DNA from: Komagataeibacter xylinus NBRC 15237
GTDB lineage: Bacteria > Pseudomonadota > Alphaproteobacteria > Acetobacterales > Acetobacteraceae
Assembly (NCBI RefSeq): GCF_001571345.1
Contig: NZ_BCTP01000001.1
Location: forward strand, 62,001-126,000
DNA length: 64,000 nucleotides
Direction of reading: 5' to 3'
The notes beneath the pieces were generated by a model. It made no database searches and was not told where the DNA came from. It worked only from the letters and a program-made list of their open reading frames with translations. Shown in pieces: positions 56,215-64,000 of this stretch. Position 1 is the stretch's first letter, and every line of letters begins with the position of its first letter. A program made the position numbers and the translations under genes.

Positions 56215-59200
56215 ATGGATCAGCCCATTCCGCCCCTGCCCGCGCCACATTCCTCGTGGCAGGAATGCACATGGCCCGAACCCGCCGACCCGCGCGCCGC
56301 GCGTATCCTGCGCGAGAACCTGCATGACGCCTGCGCACGCGCTGGGCTGCCCGACCTTACGGCCATACCGGGCATCATGCCCATGCTCGATGCGCTGGGG
56401 GGCAACAGCCCCTACCTGTCCGACCTGGCGCTGCGCGATACTGAAGCCTTCGCGGCCCTTGTGCATGAAGGGGCGGATGCCTGCGTGCAGCGCATCCTCG
56501 CAACACTCGACGCCCTGCCACCTGATACGGCCCGCGCCGACATCATGGCCGAACTGCGCGAGGCCAAGCGGCAGGCGGCTCTGGCCATAGCGCTGGCTGA
56601 TATCGGGGGCGCATGGTCGCTCGAGCAGGTAACCCTGGCACTGAGCGAACTGGCCGAGAACGCGCTGAACGCGGCACTCAGGCATCTGCTGCTCCAGGCG
56701 CACGAGACCGGACGCCTGCGCCTGCGTTACCCCGAAACCCCGTGCCGGGGCAGCGGCTTCGTGGTTCTGGCAATGGGGAAGCTGGGCGCGCGGGAACTGA
56801 ACTACTCCTCGGACATAGACCTGATCATTCTGTACGACCCGGACCGTCACCCCGACAATGGGGAACTGCGACATACCTTTGTGCGCATGACTAGCGATCT
56901 TGTCACGCTTATGGAAGCGCGTGATGCAAATGGTTACGTTTTCCGCATGGACCTGCGGCTGCGGCCCGACCCGAGCGCAACGCCCGCCGCCGTGTCGTTT
57001 CCCGCCGCCATACAGTATTACGAGAGCATGGGCCGCACATGGGAGCGCGCGGCCATGACCAAGGCGCGACCCGTGGCGGGCGACATCACGGCGGGGCGCC
57101 GTTTCCTCAAGAGCATTCATCCGTTCATCTGGCGCCGCCACCTGGATTTCGCGGTAATTGATGACCTGCATGACATGAAAGCCCGCATCGACCGCCACCG
57201 TAACGCAGGCCACGCCAACCTGGACAGCCTGCGCGCGGAAGATATCCGCAATCCCGACACCGCCATGCGCTGGCTGCTCGGCCAGAATGTCAAACTCGGA
57301 CAGGGCGGCATTCGCGAGGTGGAATTCGTAGCCCAGGCGCTGCAGCTCGTATGGGGCGGCAGAAGGCCCGAACTGCGCGACCCCACCACGCTTGGCGCGC
57401 TGCGCAGGCTGCGCCGGGCGGGGCTGCTGGCGCGTGAGCAATCCGCAATACTGGCCCGCAACTACCGCATGCTGCGCCAGGCCGAGCACCGGCTGCAGAT
57501 GCGCCTCGACCACCAGACCCACAGCCTGCCCGACGCGGCGGACGGATTCGCGCGCTTCGCCACCTTCATGAACATGGGACCGCCCGATGAACTGGCCAGC
57601 AACCTGCTCGCGGTCATGCAGCGCTCGCGGCGCATTTTCGACCAGCAGTTTGCCGAAAGCGGGCCAGAAGACATCACCATCGCCCCCGAGGATGCCGATG
57701 CCGCCGACCGCCTGCGCGCGCACGGCTTCCCTGCGCCCGACATCAATGACGCGCTGGCCATTCTCAACCGGTGGGAGGGCAACCGCCTGCGCGCCCTGCG
57801 CTCGGACCGCGCGCGCAAGCTGCTGCGCCGCCTCCTGCCCGGGCTGCTGGCCGAGATTGGCCGCCGCCAGCAGCCGCTGGCCGTTCTGCGCCGCTTTGAT
57901 GCGCTGCTGGAGCGGCAGTGGGCGGGGGTGCAGTTCCTGTCGCTGCTTGAGCGCAACCCCGCCCTGATCCACCGCATCGTGACCGTGCTGGACTGCGCCC
58001 CCTTCCTGGCTGACCACCTGGCCGAGACCCCCTCCGCGCTTGATGGCCTGCTCGACATGGATGGCGGCCCCGGCGCCATCAGCACGGTGACAGTGCTGGC
58101 GCGGCGGCAGGTGGCGGCGGCGCAGTCGGCCGAGCAGGTGCTGCCGGTGCTGCGCGGGCTGGTCTGTGGCGAGGAGTTCCGCCTGTCGGTCGCCCGCCTT
58201 GAACATCGCATGAGCGAGGACCGCGCTGCCCGCGCCCGCACCGCCATGGCCGAGACGGTCATGCGCGGCCTGCTGCGCGTGGTCAGCGCCGAGCACCGCC
58301 AGCGCCACGGCACCGTGCCCGGCGGCGCGGTGGCGGTGGTGGCATTCGGCAAGGTGGGCTCGCGCGAGATGATGCCCGGCTCGGACCTTGACCTGATGGT
58401 GGTGTTCGACCACCCCGAGGATGTGAGCGAGAGCGTGGTCACCCCCGGCGATGGCCCGCGCGCGCGCGCCCTTTCGGCTGGCACCTATTACGTGCGGCTG
58501 GCGCATGCCTTTGTCGCGGCGCTGACGGCACCGGGGCGCGAAGGCCCGCTCTATGAGGTGGACATGCGGCTGCGGCCCTCGGGCTCGAAGGGGCCGGTGG
58601 CTGTCTCGCTCTCCGCCTTCCGCCGCTACCATGCCGAATCCGCCTGGACATGGGAGCGCATGGCACTGACCCGCGCGCGCGTGGTGGCAGGCGCGCCCGT
58701 GCTCGCGGTCCCGCTGCGGGCCGCCATTGCCACGGCGCTCGACCACGCGCCGCGCACCGCGCAGGCCCGCGCGCAGGTGCTCCATGACGTGCGCCACATG
58801 CGCGAACGCCTGGCGCGCGAACGCCCCGCCTCGAGCCCGTGGGACATCAAGCGCCGCCGGGGCGGGCTGATGGATGTGGAATTCGTGGCCCAAGGGCTGC
58901 AACTCGTGGCCCCCTCGCCCGCCTGCCGCAGCCAGTCCACCCGCACCGCACTCCTGCGGCTGGCGCAGGCAGGCCAGATCAGCAAAGCCGATGCGCGCCT
59001 GCTGCGCCGGGCCGATCTGTTCTGGCGCGCCCTGCAGGGGCTGATCCGCATCATCTGCGGCCATGACGTGCCCGACACCATAGCACCGGCAAGCCTCGAG
59101 ATCCTGACCGGCGAGGTCGGCGCCGCCGATGCGGCCGGGCTGTTCGCCCGCATGGACCGCATGGCCAATGATGTCACAGCCGTGTTCGACCGGCTGATTG

Positions 59201-59274
59201 CGCTCACGGATGCGCCCGATGGCGGCGAAGAAGGACATGGCAGAGGTTCCCCCGCCGCCCCAGGCGTTGCATGA
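56215..59274 (+). CDS. glnE: Bifunctional glutamine synthetase adenylyltransferase/deadenylase
   Basis: A 1019-residue enzyme that attaches or removes AMP on glutamine synthetase in response to PII. Two nucleotidyltransferase domains are visible. The deadenylase half has GKLGARELNYSSDIDLIILYD near residues 188-208, and the adenylyltransferase half has GKVGSREMMPGSDLDLMVVFD near 710-730. An ATG at 56215 or a GTG at 56182 could start it; the ATG is preferred. Only 65 nt separate it from the divergent AsmA-like gene. The stop overlaps a possible upstream start of the next gene. Confidence 0.94.
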   Translation: MDQPIPPLPAPHSSWQECTWPEPADPRAARILRENLHDACARAGLPDLTAIPGIMPMLDALGGNSPYLSDLALRDTEAFAALVHEGADACVQRILATLDALPPDTARADIMAELREAKRQAALAIALADIGGAWSLEQVTLALSELAENALNAALRHLLLQAHETGRLRLRYPETPCRGSGFVVLAMGKLGARELNYSSDIDLIILYDPDRHPDNGELRHTFVRMTSDLVTLMEARDANGYVFRMDLRLRPDPSATPAAVSFPAAIQYYESMGRTWERAAMTKARPVAGDITAGRRFLKSIHPFIWRRHLDFAVIDDLHDMKARIDRHRNAGHANLDSLRAEDIRNPDTAMRWLLGQNVKLGQGGIREVEFVAQALQLVWGGRRPELRDPTTLGALRRLRRAGLLAREQSAILARNYRMLRQAEHRLQMRLDHQTHSLPDAADGFARFATFMNMGPPDELASNLLAVMQRSRRIFDQQFAESGPEDITIAPEDADAADRLRAHGFPAPDINDALAILNRWEGNRLRALRSDRARKLLRRLLPGLLAEIGRRQQPLAVLRRFDALLERQWAGVQFLSLLERNPALIHRIVTVLDCAPFLADHLAETPSALDGLLDMDGGPGAISTVTVLARRQVAAAQSAEQVLPVLRGLVCGEEFRLSVARLEHRMSEDRAARARTAMAETVMRGLLRVVSAEHRQRHGTVPGGAVAVVAFGKVGSREMMPGSDLDLMVVFDHPEDVSESVVTPGDGPRARALSAGTYYVRLAHAFVAALTAPGREGPLYEVDMRLRPSGSKGPVAVSLSAFRRYHAESAWTWERMALTRARVVAGAPVLAVPLRAAIATALDHAPRTAQARAQVLHDVRHMRERLARERPASSPWDIKRRRGGLMDVEFVAQGLQLVAPSPACRSQSTRTALLRLAQAGQISKADARLLRRADLFWRALQGLIRIICGHDVPDTIAPASLEILTGEVGAADAAGLFARMDRMANDVTAVFDRLIALTDAPDGGEEGHGRGSPAAPGVA

Positions 59275-59345
59275 TTGCCCCCGTTTCAACCCCGCCGGGG
59301 CCAGCGCGTGACGTGGCCCCCGCACCCGGAGCAGCAAGGCAGGTC

Positions 59346-59855
59346 ATGAGCAAGGCTTCCATTCCGTTTCCCGAACCCGGCAGCGCCGTCCCCGATTTTG
59401 ACATGCCCGCAAGCGGTGGCCGCACGGTCAGCCTCAACGGCGAGAAGGGTCATCCCTTCGTGCTGTATTTCTACCCCAAGGCCAATACGTCGGGCTGCAC
59501 CAAGGAGGCCTGCGAATTCGAGGCCGCCCTGGCTGACCTGCAGAAAGATGGCGTGAGCGTGATCGGCGTCTCGCGCGACGGCATGCCCGCCATCGAGAAA
59601 TTCGCAGCCGACCATGCCCTTACTTTCCCGCTCGCCTCCGACGCGGATGGCAGCGTGACCGAGGCCTATGGCGTGTGGGTGGAAAAATCGATGTATGGCC
59701 GCAAATACATGGGCATCGAACGCGCGACCTTCTTTGTCGATGCCACCGGCCACCTTGTGCAGGCCTGGCGCAAGGTCAAGGTCACGAACCATGTGGCTAC
59801 CGTGCGCAAGGCCATTACGGCCCTGACGCTACAGGCTGGCGCACGCACTCAGTAA
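59346..59855 (+). CDS. bcp: Thiol peroxidase of the Bcp/PrxQ family
   Basis: A 169-residue peroxiredoxin that reduces hydrogen and organic peroxides. The peroxidatic Cys C51 lies in NTSGCTKEAC, with the resolving C56 five residues later, the PrxQ pattern. VLYFYPKANTSGC and the later KYMGIERATFFVD are family motifs. The start at 59346 gives a normal length; an in-frame ATG at 59271 overlaps the glnE stop as ATGA and would add 25 Pro/Ala-rich residues. The 3' end overlaps the convergent small gene by 7 nt. Confidence 0.93.
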   Translation: MSKASIPFPEPGSAVPDFDMPASGGRTVSLNGEKGHPFVLYFYPKANTSGCTKEACEFEAALADLQKDGVSVIGVSRDGMPAIEKFAADHALTFPLASDADGSVTEAYGVWVEKSMYGRKYMGIERATFFVDATGHLVQAWRKVKVTNHVATVRKAITALTLQAGARTQ

Positions 59856-60157
59856 TACGGGCGCGGCGGCCCATACGGAGCATAGAACGCACCCGGTGGC
59901 GGCGGCGGCGGCGGCGCGTAATAGGCGACCGGCGGGGGTGGCGGCGGCGGGCGGTAATAGACCGGCGGCGGAGGGGGTGGTGGCGGACCATAGGCATCGA
60001 CCATGGCGCCCCCAACGACACCGCCCACAAGGCCACCCACCAGCCCGCCTACAAACGCATCGCCCGCGCCACGCCCGTGAGCCTGGGCCTGCGGCGCTGC
60101 CATCGCCATCCCGGCAATGAGGGTCAGCCCCGCTGCAATACGCCCCATGTTCTTCAT
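59849..60157 (-). CDS. Exported Gly-zipper and polyproline small protein
   Basis: A 102-residue protein. A signal peptide of about 27 residues ends near PQAQAHG. A glycine-zipper-like segment (GGLVGGLVGGVVGGAM, about residues 37-52) follows. The C-terminal half consists of three blocks of seven or eight prolines separated by Tyr-rich spacers (VYYRP, VAYYAP). The zipper could insert in or pair within a membrane and the Pro/Tyr tail could extend through the periplasm or wall. Similar Pro/Tyr-tailed proteins occur in acetic acid bacteria, but I know of no function. Low-complexity triplets in the DNA make it prone to slippage. Confidence 0.85.
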   Translation of the reverse strand: MKNMGRIAAGLTLIAGMAMAAPQAQAHGRGAGDAFVGGLVGGLVGGVVGGAMVDAYGPPPPPPPPVYYRPPPPPPPVAYYAPPPPPPPGAFYAPYGPPRPYY

Positions 60158-60284
60158 GACCTGTATCCTGATCCTGTCCTGTTCTGGCAGGGCACGCGGC
60201 CCCGCCTGAACCCCTTAGACAGGGTGGAAATGGCGATTTACGGGCAGGCCATGCCCTTTTCATGCCATAAACCGGACCGGGCCG

Positions 60285-60884
60285 TTACGGATGGGCGGCG
60301 CGCAGTTCCTTCAGCCCGGACGGGATCTGGAACACGCCCGCATCCTGCGTGGCGTGGTTGACCGATGTCGCCTCGACCATGACCTTGCCATCGCGGATGA
60401 CCTCGAGCATCACGCCATCATCGGTGTAGCAGATCTCGCTGGCGCGCTGGTCGGTATCCTGCGTCTGCCACAGGGCACAGGGCAGGCCCGCCACTTTCGA
60501 GACACCCGTGCGCAGCCACGTGCCCTGCGCGCGTTGGCCCATCTGCACATTGGCCGCACCCGGGGCGGGAATGATGGTCTTGATCTTCTGGTCGGCGTTC
60601 ACCACCGTCAGCGTGCCTGCGCGGTAGTCGGTAATCATGTAGGTGGTGGCATTGGCGGGATCGACGCGCTGCATCATGCGGCTGGCCGACCACCGCATGC
60701 GCTGGCTCATGGTCTGGCTCGTGTCGTGCGGGGGGTAGATGGTGTAGGTCACGTCCACATCGCCCTGCGGGGTGACATAGGGCGATGAAGGCTCATCGGC
60801 GGCCCGCGCGGCACCGCCCGCGCCCGCAACGATCAGGCAGGCAAGCAGGGCGGCCCGGCCCAGGGCTGGGGTAATCCGTGTCAC
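60285..60884 (-). CDS. Secreted DUF4412-like protein, paralogue 2
   Basis: A 199-residue exported protein. The GTG at 60884 is chosen because AAGGA lies about ten bases before it. A signal peptide of about 30 residues ends near AGGAARAAD. The mature part contains DVDVTYTIYPP, RMRWSASRMMQRVD and VAGLPCALWQTQDTDQRASEICYTDDGVMLEVIRDG, aligning by eye with the gene just upstream. Two cysteines (in LPCALW and EICYTD) are conserved in both and could form a disulfide. The architecture recalls DUF4412 outer-membrane-lipid carrier-like folds, but this is tentative. Confidence 0.82.
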   Translation of the reverse strand: MTRITPALGRAALLACLIVAGAGGAARAADEPSSPYVTPQGDVDVTYTIYPPHDTSQTMSQRMRWSASRMMQRVDPANATTYMITDYRAGTLTVVNADQKIKTIIPAPGAANVQMGQRAQGTWLRTGVSKVAGLPCALWQTQDTDQRASEICYTDDGVMLEVIRDGKVMVEATSVNHATQDAGVFQIPSGLKELRAAHP

Positions 60885-60918
60885 GTCATGCAATCCTTGA
60901 AAAAAACGGGCAGGCCGG

Positions 60919-61599
60919 TCAGCCGCCCTTGTTGTCCCTGGCGGCAGGCGTGCCGGGTGGCGGGGGCGGCTCGACCTTGCGGTACCCTTCGGGCGGCTGG
61001 AACATGCTGTCGGGTATGGGGCCATAGACCACTTTCGTCGCCTCCAGCCGGCCTTTCAGCCCGTCGCCATCCACCCCGATCTCCTGCAGCACCACACCAT
61101 CATCGGTCACGCAGGCGGTGGCGTTGCCCTGGTCGGTCGTGACATCCCACTGCGTGCAGGCCACGCCCGCCACGCTCGACGCGCCCTTGCGGGCAAACGT
61201 CATGGACAGGTCAAGCAGGAAGGGGTTGCGGATGCCGTAGCGGGCATCAAGCTGGCTGTACACCTTCTGCGGGTTGATGATGATGGTGACCTGGCGGCTC
61301 ATGCGGTTGAGAATCGTCTCGCCCATGCCCTGCGGGCTGTCGATTCGCATCAGCCCGCCATTATAGGCAAACCATGTGCGGATGGGCTTGGGCTCGGGCA
61401 CGCCATCGGGCTGCACGTTATAGTCCACCTGCACATCACGGGTGGGGGTAAGCGGCGGATGCACGCCCGCACCGTCCTGCGCCCGTGCGGCGCACAGACC
61501 CGTGGCGGACAGCGCGGCCGCCACAAGCGCCACCCTGCCCGGCAGCCACATGCGCCTCATCATCGCGCGCCGCGCCGGGCGGGCCGTTGCATGCTTCAT
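60919..61599 (-). CDS. Secreted DUF4412-like protein, paralogue 1
   Basis: A 226-residue exported protein. The ATG at 61599 is used because AGGGGAT precedes it. A signal peptide ends near CAARAQD (about residues 40-42). DVQVDYNVQPDG, IRTWFAYNGGLMRIDSPQG and VAGVACTQWDVTTDQGNATACVTDDGVVLQEIGVDGDG mirror the downstream gene. The C-terminus has a short Pro run (EPPPPPGTP). It lies 34 nt before its paralogue, so the two are probably one operon. A scavenging or lipid-binding role cannot be excluded. Confidence 0.82.
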   Translation of the reverse strand: MKHATARPARRAMMRRMWLPGRVALVAAALSATGLCAARAQDGAGVHPPLTPTRDVQVDYNVQPDGVPEPKPIRTWFAYNGGLMRIDSPQGMGETILNRMSRQVTIIINPQKVYSQLDARYGIRNPFLLDLSMTFARKGASSVAGVACTQWDVTTDQGNATACVTDDGVVLQEIGVDGDGLKGRLEATKVVYGPIPDSMFQPPEGYRKVEPPPPPGTPAARDNKGG

Positions 61600-61650
61600 C
61601 ACATATCCCCTTTCATCTGCGCAGACGGAAGCCCGCATGCACCGCCCCTG

Positions 61651-62334
61651 TCAACCGCCTGCCCCATCGGCCCCGCCACGCAGGGCCAGCAGGGCAGCGT
61701 GCAGCCGCGCGCCCTCATCGTTGCCCACCCATGCAGCCTGCCCCGCGACCGCGCGGCCAAGCTGGCGCATGTAGTCATCGGCCGGGATCTCGACACCGCC
61801 AAACCCGGCCAGATGCGCCGTGCCAAACTGCGTATCGAGCAACGTGAAGCCACCAAGACGCAGCCGGGCGACCAGATGCACCAGCGCCACCTTCGAGGCA
61901 TCACGCACGCGGCTGAACATGCTCTCGCCAAAAAATGCCTGCCCGATCACCACGCCATACAGGCCGCCCACCAGGCGACCCTCATGGCGCACCTCAACGC
62001 TATGGGCATGGCCCATGGCATGAAGCTGGCAGAACAGGGTGCGGATGCGCGGGTTGATCCATGTATTCTCGCGCCCCGGCGCGGGCTCCGCGCAGCCATC
62101 CATCACGGCGGGAAAGTCATGGTCGGTCGTGACCCCGAAACGCTGCGACAGCACGGTGCGCATGAGCCTGCGCGGCGCATGGAAGCCGCCATCAAGCGGC
62201 AGGATGCCCCGCATTTCGGGGTAGAACCATTCCAGATCATCGGAACGGGCATCGGGCGCCATGGGGAACAGCCCTGCCCTGTAGGCGCGCAGCATAAGGT
62301 CCGGCGTGATGGGAACCGTCTCTTGACCCGTCAT
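61651..62334 (-). CDS. aat: Leucyl/phenylalanyl-tRNA-protein transferase
   Basis: A 227-residue enzyme that adds Leu or Phe to proteins with N-terminal Arg or Lys, marking them for the ClpS/ClpAP N-degron pathway. [30 protein letters not shown] and [24 protein letters not shown] are the family signatures. The ATG at 62334 gives a normal length; longer in-frame readings overlap the divergent dehydrogenase gene. Confidence 0.93.
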   Translation of the reverse strand: MTGQETVPITPDLMLRAYRAGLFPMAPDARSDDLEWFYPEMRGILPLDGGFHAPRRLMRTVLSQRFGVTTDHDFPAVMDGCAEPAPGRENTWINPRIRTLFCQLHAMGHAHSVEVRHEGRLVGGLYGVVIGQAFFGESMFSRVRDASKVALVHLVARLRLGGFTLLDTQFGTAHLAGFGGVEIPADDYMRQLGRAVAGQAAWVGNDEGARLHAALLALRGGADGAGG

Positions 62335-62415
62335 GTTCTTAGGATAACCCTTTCGCACGCAATCATGGGCATGATCGCCCCCGCATGCACCCATCTGGCA
62401 GGAGAAACCACCCCC

Positions 62416-63390
62416 ATGTCCGACACCCGTCCCCGCCTTCTGCTGACCCAGCGCCAGACCCTTCCCGTAATGCAGCGTATTGAACAGAGTTTTAACATAT
62501 CCGGCGTGCCGGAGCATAAACTCACAACGCGCGAACTGCTTGAGGGTGCCCGCGCTTTCCAGCCGCAGGCGATCCTGATTTCCACCAGCCTGCCGCTGCG
62601 CCATGATGACGTGCTCCAGTTGCCCGACTGCGTGAAAATCGTGGCCACCGTCAGCGTTGGCACCGACCATCTTGACATTGCAGCCCTGCACGCGCGCGGC
62701 ATCATCGTGACCAACACGCCCGACGTGCTGACCGACTGCAATGCCGACATGGCCATGCTGCTCATGCTTGCCGCAGCCCGCAGGGCGGCGGAATACACCA
62801 CGCTGATGCGCCAGGGCTGGGGGCGCGGGCTGGCGATGGACGAGATGCTGGGCACGCGCATCAGCGGCAAGCGGCTGGGCATTGTGGGCATGGGGCGCAT
62901 TGGCCGCGCCGTGGCAAGGCGCGCGCGCGGGTTTGACATGCAGGTGATGTATTCCAACCGCCGCCGCCTGCCCGCCGACCAGGAGGAAGGAGCCACCTAT
63001 TTCAGCACCGTGACCGACATGCTGCCGCATTGCGACATACTGAGCCTGCACCTGCCTGCATCACCGGAAACGGATGGCATGATCAATGCCGACCTGCTTG
63101 GCCGCCTGCCCAAAGGCGCCATTTTCATCAATGCCGCCCGTGGCGCGCTGGTTGATGAGGATGCGCTGATCGCGGCGCTGAAAAGCGGGCAGCTTGCGGC
63201 TGCCGGGCTGGATGTGTATCGCAACGAACCCAACCCCGATCCGCGCTTTCTCGAACTGCCCAACGTATTCCTCACCCCGCATGTGGGCAGCGCCACCACC
63301 GAGACGCGCAGCGACATGGGCATGCTCGCCCTCGATAACGTGGAGGCCGTGCTGAACGGACGCGGGGCCCTGACCCCGGTCAAGAACTGA
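62416..63390 (+). CDS. D-isomer specific 2-hydroxyacid dehydrogenase, glyoxylate/hydroxypyruvate reductase type
   Basis: A 324-residue NAD(P)-dependent dehydrogenase. The Rossmann motif GMGRIGRAV starts at about residue 158. Catalytic Arg, Glu and His are visible at R242 ([10 protein letters not shown]), E271 ([12 protein letters not shown]) and H289 ([15 protein letters not shown]). The ATG at 62416 is preferred because GGAG lies upstream; the long open extension before it runs antisense through aat. The likely substrate is glyoxylate or hydroxypyruvate, by resemblance to GhrB/GyaR, but other 2-oxo acids are possible. Confidence 0.93.
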   Translation: MSDTRPRLLLTQRQTLPVMQRIEQSFNISGVPEHKLTTRELLEGARAFQPQAILISTSLPLRHDDVLQLPDCVKIVATVSVGTDHLDIAALHARGIIVTNTPDVLTDCNADMAMLLMLAAARRAAEYTTLMRQGWGRGLAMDEMLGTRISGKRLGIVGMGRIGRAVARRARGFDMQVMYSNRRRLPADQEEGATYFSTVTDMLPHCDILSLHLPASPETDGMINADLLGRLPKGAIFINAARGALVDEDALIAALKSGQLAAAGLDVYRNEPNPDPRFLELPNVFLTPHVGSATTETRSDMGMLALDNVEAVLNGRGALTPVKN

Positions 63391-63415
63391 CCGCCCCCTT
63401 TACGGAGACGCAGGC

Positions 63416-63616
63416 ATGGGCATTGCCGGTATTTTTGTCATCTTCACGCTGCTCGCCATCGGGCTGGACCTGCTTGTCCCCCGCTACGGGGGCATACTGG
63501 GCACGCTGGTGAAGTTCTATCTGGGCTTCATGCTGGTGGCGACGTGCATTGAACTGCGCAACGCCTTCCGCCCCGCCGGGGCCAAAGAGGGCAACGCCGG
63601 CTCGGAGACGGCCTGA
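63416..63616 (+). CDS. Small two-helix membrane protein of unknown function
   Basis: A 66-residue protein with two hydrophobic stretches (about residues 2-19 and 26-43) linked by PRYGGILGT, and a charged tail (RNAFRPAGAKEGNAGSETA). ACGGAG lies about nine bases before the ATG. It follows the dehydrogenase by 25 nt, so the two may be co-transcribed. Confidence 0.75.
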   Translation: MGIAGIFVIFTLLAIGLDLLVPRYGGILGTLVKFYLGFMLVATCIELRNAFRPAGAKEGNAGSETA

Positions 63617-63636
63617 AACACGCTTTGAAAACAGAC

Positions 63637-63676
63637 GTTTCTGGTGAAGCTTTTTTCAAAAAGCTTCACCAGAAAC
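63637..63676. terminator. Bidirectional hairpin sharing the core of the 52723-52803 element
   Basis: A 19-bp perfect stem (63637-63655 with 63658-63676) begins GTTTCTGG and ends GAAGCTTTTT, with a two-base spacer. Six Ts border the loop. It sits between two convergent genes, 20 nt past the small membrane protein and 8 nt past the EcsC-family gene. It would terminate both. Confidence 0.88.
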
Positions 63677-63683
63677 ATTTATC

Positions 63684-64000
63684 TCAGGCTTCGCGCGCCT
63701 GGCTTGCGGCATGAGCCTTGAGGTCGGCTGCGGTGCGGCGCACTTCCGGCCCGTATTCGCGCTCAAGCCTGCGGATGGTGAAATGCGCCTGCGCCACCGC
63801 GCGGTAATGCGACAGGAACGCAGCGTTGAGCGAGGCCCCGCACAGGGCACCGGCCACCGGCATCATCTGCAACGCGAATTTGCGCGACAGGCCCAGCCCG
63901 TAATGGGTAGCGACCTCGCTGACCAGCATCACAACCGGGCGGCCACGCAGCATGGCGCGGGCGGAGAAATAGCCCAGCTCGCTTTCCTCTGCCGGGCCTT
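63684..64000 (-). CDS. EcsC-family protein, C-terminal part
   Basis: The reading frame stays open to the window edge, so the N-terminus is missing. The visible part, including EESELGYFSARAMLRG, HYGLGLSRKFALQMMPVAGALCGASLNAAFLSHY and RAVAQAHFTIRRLEREYG, matches the EcsC family, proteins linked to an ABC exporter and secretion in Bacillus but poorly understood in proteobacteria. GALCGASLNAAF is the glycine-rich helix typical of the family C-terminus. Confidence 0.82.
   Translation of the reverse strand, partial: GPAEESELGYFSARAMLRGRPVVMLVSEVATHYGLGLSRKFALQMMPVAGALCGASLNAAFLSHYRAVAQAHFTIRRLEREYGPEVRRTAADLKAHAASQAREA

Noticed and set aside
56146-59337. A 1063-codon open frame antisense to glnE
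   Set aside because: It spans a gene with two clear nucleotidyltransferase motifs on the other strand. The antisense product shows no motif.
59880-60000. The polyproline triplet array as a CRISPR or intergenic repeat
   Set aside because: The units are in frame within a gene that has a signal peptide, and there are no unique spacers.
61459-62415. A 319-codon N-terminal extension of the 2-hydroxyacid dehydrogenase
   Set aside because: It runs antisense through aat and has no domain. The ATG at 62416 gives a normal length and has GGAG upstream.

Overview
The window is high-GC bacterial DNA with alphaproteobacterial gene content. The S10-spc-alpha ribosomal protein order, the MdtBC-type pump, the secreted alanine-rich small proteins and the AT-rich hairpin repeats fit an acetic acid bacterium (Acetobacteraceae, perhaps Komagataeibacter or a relative). 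That placement is an inference from gene content, not a phylogeny.

Layout. (1) 1-8219, plus strand: the end of an adaptor gene, two MdtB/MdtC-type RND permeases and an outer-membrane channel, closed by a strong terminator. (2) 8281-11498, minus: two small membrane proteins and a three-gene sulfonate/nitrate-type ABC importer. (3) 11758-39882, minus: one continuous translation/transcription supercluster of about 28 kb. In transcription order it runs rplK-rplA, rplJ-rplL, rpoB-rpoC, rpsL-rpsG-tuf, rpsJ to rplO, secY-adk, rpsM-rpsK-rpoA-rplQ. Putative promoters are visible before rplK, rpsL and rpsM, and a clear terminator follows rplQ. (4) 39989-48369, minus: a response regulator and sensor kinase followed by a second complete tripartite RND pump. 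(5) 48440-52712: rmuC, then a C4-dicarboxylate carrier and a 2-oxoglutarate permease on the plus strand. (6) 52814-64000: a large AsmA/YhdP-like protein divergent from glnE, a peroxiredoxin, a Gly/Pro-rich exported protein, two tandem secreted paralogues, aat, a 2-hydroxyacid dehydrogenase, a small membrane protein and the end of an EcsC-family gene.

How the parts work together. The supercluster makes ribosomal subunits, EF-Tu, the Sec channel, adenylate kinase and core RNA polymerase. The two RND systems export small molecules from the envelope, and the second has a linked OmpR-type two-component system as its likely regulator. dctA and kgtP would import TCA-cycle acids, and glnE adjusts glutamine synthetase activity.

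Most notable. rplO (ribosomal protein L15) is split by an in-frame TGA while 64 further codons of apparent L15 sequence remain intact behind it. fusA is missing between rpsG and tuf. secE-nusG is not upstream of rplK, where a two-component/efflux module sits instead. Most long gaps in the supercluster contain inverted repeats. Two AT-rich hairpin elements with a shared core each sit between convergent genes. No rRNA, tRNA, insertion sequence or CRISPR array was recognised.
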